The notes beneath the pieces were generated by a model. It did no database searches and was not told where the DNA came from. It saw nothing but the letters and a program-made list of their open reading frames with translations. Both the position numbers and the translations under genes were made by a program. Positions 59,973 to 64,000 of a stretch of 64,000 bases of DNA are shown here, in pieces; the first letter of the stretch is position 1; every line of letters begins with the position of its first letter. Source of the DNA: Gottfriedia sp049568075 (GTDB taxonomy: Bacteria; Bacillota; Bacilli; Bacillales; Bacillaceae_G); assembly GCA_049568075.1 (NCBI GenBank), contig CP144911.1; one strand, written 5' to 3'.

Positions 59973-60672
59973 TTTAATGAAACTTGAATTAAAAAAGGTA
60001 AATATTCGTTCCTATATTTACTCAGCCTTTATGATTGGAATCTTTCTGTTAGGAATAATCTATCTATTCGCCTTTGCGCCTAGGATTGAACCAACAGACC
60101 CGGACATGAAAATGTTTGCAGGATATGAAAGAATTATTCCTTTATTTAGTACAGTATGTATGTTCGCCTTCAGTTTGTTATCATCTGCAATGTTTTCAAA
60201 AATTGTAATTGAAGAATATTCAGGTAAACGGACAATATTACTATTTTCTTATCCAATTAGCAGAAGCAAAGTTTTTTTTGTGAAGATCATATTCGTTTCA
60301 CTTTTTGTGACAACTGCAATGATCGTAACAAGTATATGCATATACATCATTTTTGGTATTAGTGAATCTATTTACCATTTGGTTGAAGGAAACATAACTT
60401 TTGATATCATAAAAAGGGGCATTAAACTTACACTATATATGTCAATTTCTGCAATAAGTGTTGGTGTCATTTCCATGGCAATCGGATTTATTAAGAAGTC
60501 TATAACAACTACGATTATATCCTCAGTCTTGCTTTGCTCTTTGCTTAGTAACATAGTGGCAGGCTTTATTTCTTCAGATAGTCCAATCATAATTTTTACA
60601 ATCATACTTGTGTTGCTATGTGTTTTTGTCTTGAACATTATCGCAAAAAGAATCAACACAATGGAGGTGTAA
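59965..60672 (+). CDS. ABC-2 type permease
   Basis: A 235-residue membrane protein with about six helices (for example SAFMIGIFLLGIIYLFAFAP, MFAFSLLSSAMFSKIVI, IIFTIILVLLCVFVLNII). The cytoplasmic turn EEYSGKRTILLFSYPISRSK is typical of ABC-2 permeases of the BcrB/immunity type. ATG 59965 overlaps the ATPase gene. It forms the transporter with that ATPase. Confidence 0.9.
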   Translation: MFNLMKLELKKVNIRSYIYSAFMIGIFLLGIIYLFAFAPRIEPTDPDMKMFAGYERIIPLFSTVCMFAFSLLSSAMFSKIVIEEYSGKRTILLFSYPISRSKVFFVKIIFVSLFVTTAMIVTSICIYIIFGISESIYHLVEGNITFDIIKRGIKLTLYMSISAISVGVISMAIGFIKKSITTTIISSVLLCSLLSNIVAGFISSDSPIIIFTIILVLLCVFVLNIIAKRINTMEV

Positions 60673-60677
60673 GAATT

Positions 60678-60893
60678 TTGGAACGAAAAATTGAAAATAC
60701 AATAGACCATGCACTTGAAAACCTCGCCCCATTATTTTATTTTTCTAGTATTTTAATAGGTATCGTTTTAGTTTTATTAGGATTTTTATTATATTACTTT
60801 AAAGGATCAAAAATAAAACTGAGAACTGTTCGTTTAATTTGTATTGGATTAGGTTTTATCGCAATATTTAATGGCATTATCCAATTGAAATAA
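60678..60893 (+). CDS. Small membrane protein of the ABC transporter operon
   Basis: A 71-residue protein with two hydrophobic helices (LFYFSSILIGIVLVLLGFLL and LICIGLGFIAIFNGIIQL). The start is TTG 60678 after ATGGAGGTG, 5 bp after the permease stop, so it is in the operon. It may be an accessory subunit; no family is recognised. Confidence 0.75.
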   Translation: MERKIENTIDHALENLAPLFYFSSILIGIVLVLLGFLLYYFKGSKIKLRTVRLICIGLGFIAIFNGIIQLK

Positions 60894-61054
60894 AAATGAA
60901 TTCTTACATTTCAATGGAGATTACTAAGTAATAAACTTATTCATAGTGAACGGCAGCTTTTATACGTTATATTTATTAACTAATTACTAGTTAAATTAAA
61001 CAAATGTTCCTACTGAGTCATAAAAATTTAAATTCCATATAATATTATTTTAAT

Positions 61055-61095
61055 AAAAAAGAACATGAGGATTTTATTTTCATGTTCTTTTTTTG
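61055..61095 (+). terminator. Terminator of the TetR-ABC unit
   Basis: AAAAGAACATG/CATGTTCTTTT hairpin with a long T run. The stretches 60894-61054 and 61096-61288 hold no supported gene. Confidence 0.85.
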
Positions 61096-61288
61096 ATTTA
61101 CACCTCTAATTAGTTAATATAGGTTTTTTCTTGTTTTCCAATTTTTTGAAGTTAAAGGAATCATAAACTGTCAATAGTCATTAATAATTACTAGGAATTC
61201 TTAATTGGGGAGCGTCGTATTAAACAAACTTGTTGTAATAAATTGTTCATGATATTCAAAATCTATTACCTAGTAGAGTAATTTGAAG

Positions 61289-61302
61289 TAAAAGCGCTTG
61301 CA
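61289..61302 (+). promoter_or_regulatory. CcpA-type cre site upstream of gntR
   Basis: TAAAAGCGCTTGCA is close to the cre consensus and overlaps the -35 of the gnt promoter, predicting catabolite repression as known for gluconate operons. Confidence 0.7.
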
Positions 61303-61326
61303 TTTTTTAAATTATGTTCTTATAAT
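61298..61326 (+). promoter_or_regulatory. Sigma-A promoter of the gluconate operon
   Basis: TTGCAT (61298-61303) and TATAAT (61321-61326) are separated by 17 bp. Confidence 0.85.
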
Positions 61327-61342
61327 ACTTGTATACAAGTAT
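61325..61342 (+). promoter_or_regulatory. GntR operator
   Basis: ATACTTGTATACAAGTAT is a perfect 18-bp palindrome identical, as I recall it, to the GntR operator of Bacillus subtilis. It overlaps the -10 and the start site, so GntR would block transcription unless gluconate is present. Confidence 0.88.
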
Positions 61343-61368
61343 ACTCGTATGGAAATGAAGGTGAACTT

Positions 61369-62094
61369 ATGACAGAATTAAAGAAATATCTTTATCCGGA
61401 AAAATGGCTATCAAAAGCTTCAGCTGGTGATCGTGTAACATATGAATTAAGGATGCAGATAATTTCTGGTCTAATTGAAAGCGGTACCAAGTTATCAGAA
61501 AATAAATTGGCTGCTGATTTTAATGTAAGTCGTTCTCCTATTAGAGAGGCATTGAAAACTTTAGCATCTGAAAATCTGATTCGTTTAGAAAGAATGGGTG
61601 CAGTTGTTATTGGATTAACTGAAAAAGAAATAGAAGAAATATATGATGTGCGATTACTAATCGAAACATTTGTATTTGAACGGTTAGTAAAATTAGACAC
61701 GAAAGAATTGGTAATGGAACTGAGTAAAATTCTTGAAATGATGAAAATTGCCATTAAATATCAAGATGCCGATGAGTTTTCATTTCAAGATGTATTATTC
61801 CATGAAACGATTATTCGAGCGATTGATCATTCTTATATTTTGATGATCTGGAATAATGCAAAACCAGTTATGGAAGCGTTTATACTTTTATCAATGAGAG
61901 TACGGTTTAAGGAAAAATACGAAGACTTTCAACGAATAGTTGATAATCACCAATTATATATTGATGCAATTGGTACGAAGAATAGAGATCTTATGATTCA
62001 ATCTTTACATCAAAACTTTGATGATGTTCAAGGAAAAGTAGAAGATCTATGGAGATCTCAACAAATGTTTTCAAAAGGAGTAGAACAAGAATAA
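61369..62094 (+). CDS. gntR: Gluconate operon repressor GntR
   Basis: A 241-residue FadR-subfamily GntR regulator. The winged helix has LIESGTKLSENKLAADFNVS and SRSPIREALKTLASENLIRL. The C-terminal FCD domain (about 85-225) binds the effector. It starts TELKKYLYPEKWLSKASAGD, as in Bacillus GntR. ATG 61369 follows GAAGGTGAA. Its stop overlaps the gntK start by one base, and its operator lies just upstream, so the operon is autoregulated. Confidence 0.95.
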   Translation: MTELKKYLYPEKWLSKASAGDRVTYELRMQIISGLIESGTKLSENKLAADFNVSRSPIREALKTLASENLIRLERMGAVVIGLTEKEIEEIYDVRLLIETFVFERLVKLDTKELVMELSKILEMMKIAIKYQDADEFSFQDVLFHETIIRAIDHSYILMIWNNAKPVMEAFILLSMRVRFKEKYEDFQRIVDNHQLYIDAIGTKNRDLMIQSLHQNFDDVQGKVEDLWRSQQMFSKGVEQE

Positions 62095-63638
62095 TGACAA
62101 ACTATATGTTAGGGTTAGACATCGGTACCACAAGCACAAAAGCCGTTTTATTTACTGAAACAGGTGAAGTCATCCAGCAAGAGAATATCGGATACCCACT
62201 CTATACGCCTGATATTTCAACAGCTGAACAAGAGCCAGAGGAGATCTTTACAGCTTTATTGCAAGCGGTTTCTAAAATAATGAAACAACATTCTCAAAAA
62301 GAGATATTATTTATTTCTTTTAGTAGTGCAATGCATAGCTTAATTGCCATGGATGAAAATGATCAACCTTTAACGCCTTGTATTACATGGGCAGATAATC
62401 GAAGTGAGTCTTGGACTCATAAAATTAAAGATGAATTAAATGGTCACGAAATATACAAACGAACAGGAACTCCTATTCATCCAATGTCACCTTTAAGCAA
62501 GATTACCTGGATTGTAAACGAAAGACCAGAGATCGCACAAAAAGCGAAAAAATATATTGGGATTAAAGAATATGTATTTAAAAAATTCTTTGACCAATAT
62601 GTTGTAGATCATTCGCTTGCTTCAGCCATGGGTATGATGAATCTTAAAACATTAGATTGGGATGAGGAAGCTTTACAGATTGCTGGGATTTCAACTGATC
62701 AACTATCAAGACTAGTACCTACTACGGAGATTTTTACAAACTGTAATCCTGATTTAGCTAGACAAATGGGAATTGATCCACAAACTCCATTTGTAATTGG
62801 TGCAAGTGATGGCGTGCTTTCCAATCTTGGTGTGAATGCGATTCGAAAAGGAGAAATTGCAGTCACAATCGGGACAAGTGGTGCAATTCGAACGATTATT
62901 GACAAACCACAAACTGACGAAAAAGGACGAATATTTTGCTACGCATTAACGGAAAAACATTGGGTCATCGGTGGGCCAGTGAATAATGGTGGTATGATTT
63001 TTCGCTGGATTCGTGATGAATTTGCGGCTTCAGAAGTTGAAACTGCAAAAAGATTAGGTATTGATCCATATGAAGTATTAACAAAGATTGCCGAAGGAGT
63101 AAAACCTGGGGCAGATGGCTTGCTATTCCATCCTTATTTAGCGGGTGAACGTGCACCATTATGGAACCCTGATGTTCGAGGATCCTTTTTCGGCTTAACG
63201 ATGGCACATAAGAAGGAGCATATGATTCGCTCTGCACTTGAAGGGGTTATATACAATCTTTACACAGTATTTTTAGCTTTAGTTGAATGTATGGATGGAC
63301 CAGTATCTAAAATCCAAGCAACTGGTGGGTTTGCAAGATCAAATGTATGGCGTCAGATGATGTCTGATATTTTTGATTTAGATGTAGTCGTACCAGAAAG
63401 CTATGAAAGTTCATGTCTTGGTGCTTGTATTTTAGGTCTTTATGCAACAGGAAAAATAGAATCCTTTGAAGTAGTATCTGAAATGGTCGGTAATACTCAC
63501 AAACATACTCCTAATGAAGATGCAGTAAGAGAATATCGAGAATTATTGCCAATCTTTATTAGCCTATCGAGAGTGTTAGAAAAAGATTATAAGCGAATTG
63601 CTAATTATCAAAGAGGATTAATTAAAAAAAATAAATAG
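62094..63638 (+). CDS. gntK: Gluconate kinase
   Basis: A 514-residue FGGY-family kinase that phosphorylates gluconate to 6-phosphogluconate for the pentose phosphate pathway. Motifs: MLGLDIGTTSTKAVLFTETG at the N-terminus, the substrate region CITWADNRSESW, ATP-site segments VTIGTSGAIRTI and GGPVNNGGMIFRW, and the FGGY signature region HPYLAGERAPLWNPDVRGSF. The start is ATG 62094, overlapping the gntR stop. The length equals Bacillus GntK. Confidence 0.96.
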   Translation: MTNYMLGLDIGTTSTKAVLFTETGEVIQQENIGYPLYTPDISTAEQEPEEIFTALLQAVSKIMKQHSQKEILFISFSSAMHSLIAMDENDQPLTPCITWADNRSESWTHKIKDELNGHEIYKRTGTPIHPMSPLSKITWIVNERPEIAQKAKKYIGIKEYVFKKFFDQYVVDHSLASAMGMMNLKTLDWDEEALQIAGISTDQLSRLVPTTEIFTNCNPDLARQMGIDPQTPFVIGASDGVLSNLGVNAIRKGEIAVTIGTSGAIRTIIDKPQTDEKGRIFCYALTEKHWVIGGPVNNGGMIFRWIRDEFAASEVETAKRLGIDPYEVLTKIAEGVKPGADGLLFHPYLAGERAPLWNPDVRGSFFGLTMAHKKEHMIRSALEGVIYNLYTVFLALVECMDGPVSKIQATGGFARSNVWRQMMSDIFDLDVVVPESYESSCLGACILGLYATGKIESFEVVSEMVGNTHKHTPNEDAVREYRELLPIFISLSRVLEKDYKRIANYQRGLIKKNK

Positions 63639-63656
63639 ATTTTTGGGGGGATTTCC

Positions 63657-64000
63657 ATGCCACTAGTTATAGTAGGAATAGGAATTTTAGCATTACTGTT
63701 TTTAATTATGAAGTTTAAATTAAACACTTTTGTTTCATTAATTATTGTTTCATTTGGGGTTGCTTTAGCACTTGGAATAAAACCAGATAATATTGGCACA
63801 ACTATTGAAGCTGGATTAGGTGCAACACTTGGGCATTTAGCATTAATCTTCGGACTTGGTGCAATGCTTGGTAAGTTGATTGCAGACTCTGGTGGCGCAC
63901 AACGTATTGCGATGACGCTTGTTAACAAATTTGGTGAAAAAAATATTCAATGGGCTGTCGTTGTTGCTTCGTTTATTATCGGTGTAGCATTATTCTTTGA
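63657..64000 (+). CDS. gntP: Gluconate permease GntP, 5' part
   Basis: The first 114 residues of a GntP-family gluconate:H+ symporter, cut by the window edge. Hydrophobic segments and family motifs are visible: VGIGILALLFLIMKFKLNTF, VSFGVALALGI, LGHLALIFGLGAMLGKLIAD and SGGAQRIAMTLVNKFGEKN. ATG 63657 follows TTGGGGGGA. It is the third gene of the gnt operon; a gnd/gntZ gene may follow. Confidence 0.93.
   Translation, partial: MPLVIVGIGILALLFLIMKFKLNTFVSLIIVSFGVALALGIKPDNIGTTIEAGLGATLGHLALIFGLGAMLGKLIADSGGAQRIAMTLVNKFGEKNIQWAVVVASFIIGVALFF

Overview
The window comes from a low-GC, endospore-forming Bacillaceae chromosome of Bacillus type. Supporting markers are the miaB-ricA(ymcA)-cotE-mutS-mutL block in the order known from Bacillus, an orphan GerAC-type lipoprotein, GntR and CcpA-type sites, a PreQ1 riboswitch, and AGGAGG ribosome binding sites with frequent GTG and TTG starts. 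The species is not identified. No rRNA, tRNA, CRISPR array, intact transposase or integrase was found.

Layout. 0-10 kb: the end of an unidentified gene, a GNAT acetyltransferase, an MraY paralogue, then the core block miaB, ricA, cotE, mutS, mutL. 10-18 kb: small metabolic and regulatory units (WYL regulator with a divergent GyrI-like protein, an O-methyltransferase, a VOC protein, queT under a PreQ1-I riboswitch, a PfkB kinase, and an HxlR regulator divergent from a flavodoxin-like reductase and an iron alcohol dehydrogenase). 18.4-23.5 kb: a tyrosine/homogentisate degradation operon (hppD, flavin-reductase-like gene, FAH-family hydrolase, hmgA) with a CcpA-type site, followed by a hisC-type aminotransferase. 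23.6-40.5 kb: an accessory region of mostly single, co-oriented small genes (immunity-like proteins, a barstar, small membrane proteins, a membrane-anchored HExxH peptidase, a large secreted metallophosphoesterase) separated by copies of a palindromic repeat. 40.6-47.8 kb: a complete histidine operon except hisC (hisZGDBHAF, hisIE, hisJ), preceded by a His-rich leader peptide and an attenuator. 48-55.5 kb: small genes, acetyltransferases and a TPR-dynamin GTPase. 56-64 kb: a secreted S53 protease, a decayed Ig-like gene, a TetR-ABC transporter unit with matched operators, and the start of a gluconate operon (gntR, gntK, gntP).

Three signals stand out. First, the 23.6-40.2 kb region is punctuated by at least ten copies of a 35-nt palindromic arm with the core ATGGCAGATTAGTT, usually paired with a second arm (CAACTAACGCATG) and a small hairpin. 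One unit, about 620 bp long and bounded by these arms, occurs twice about 8.7 kb apart, so the region behaves like a cassette array. Second, three intergenic regions (near 0.9, 10.4 and 15.5 kb) carry a degenerate repeat whose TTTGC core recurs almost exactly every 21 bp, two DNA helical turns, in both orientations. Third, the histidine operon leader encodes an 18-residue peptide with three consecutive His codons upstream of a strong terminator, which suggests ribosome-mediated attenuation rather than a T-box.

How parts may work together (inference): the hisC-type enzyme beside the tyrosine operon is the only hisC in the window and may serve both histidine synthesis and aromatic transamination. 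The TetR protein probably represses itself and the downstream ABC transporter through two near-identical palindromes. The immunity-like genes in the repeat-bounded region look like orphan antitoxins.
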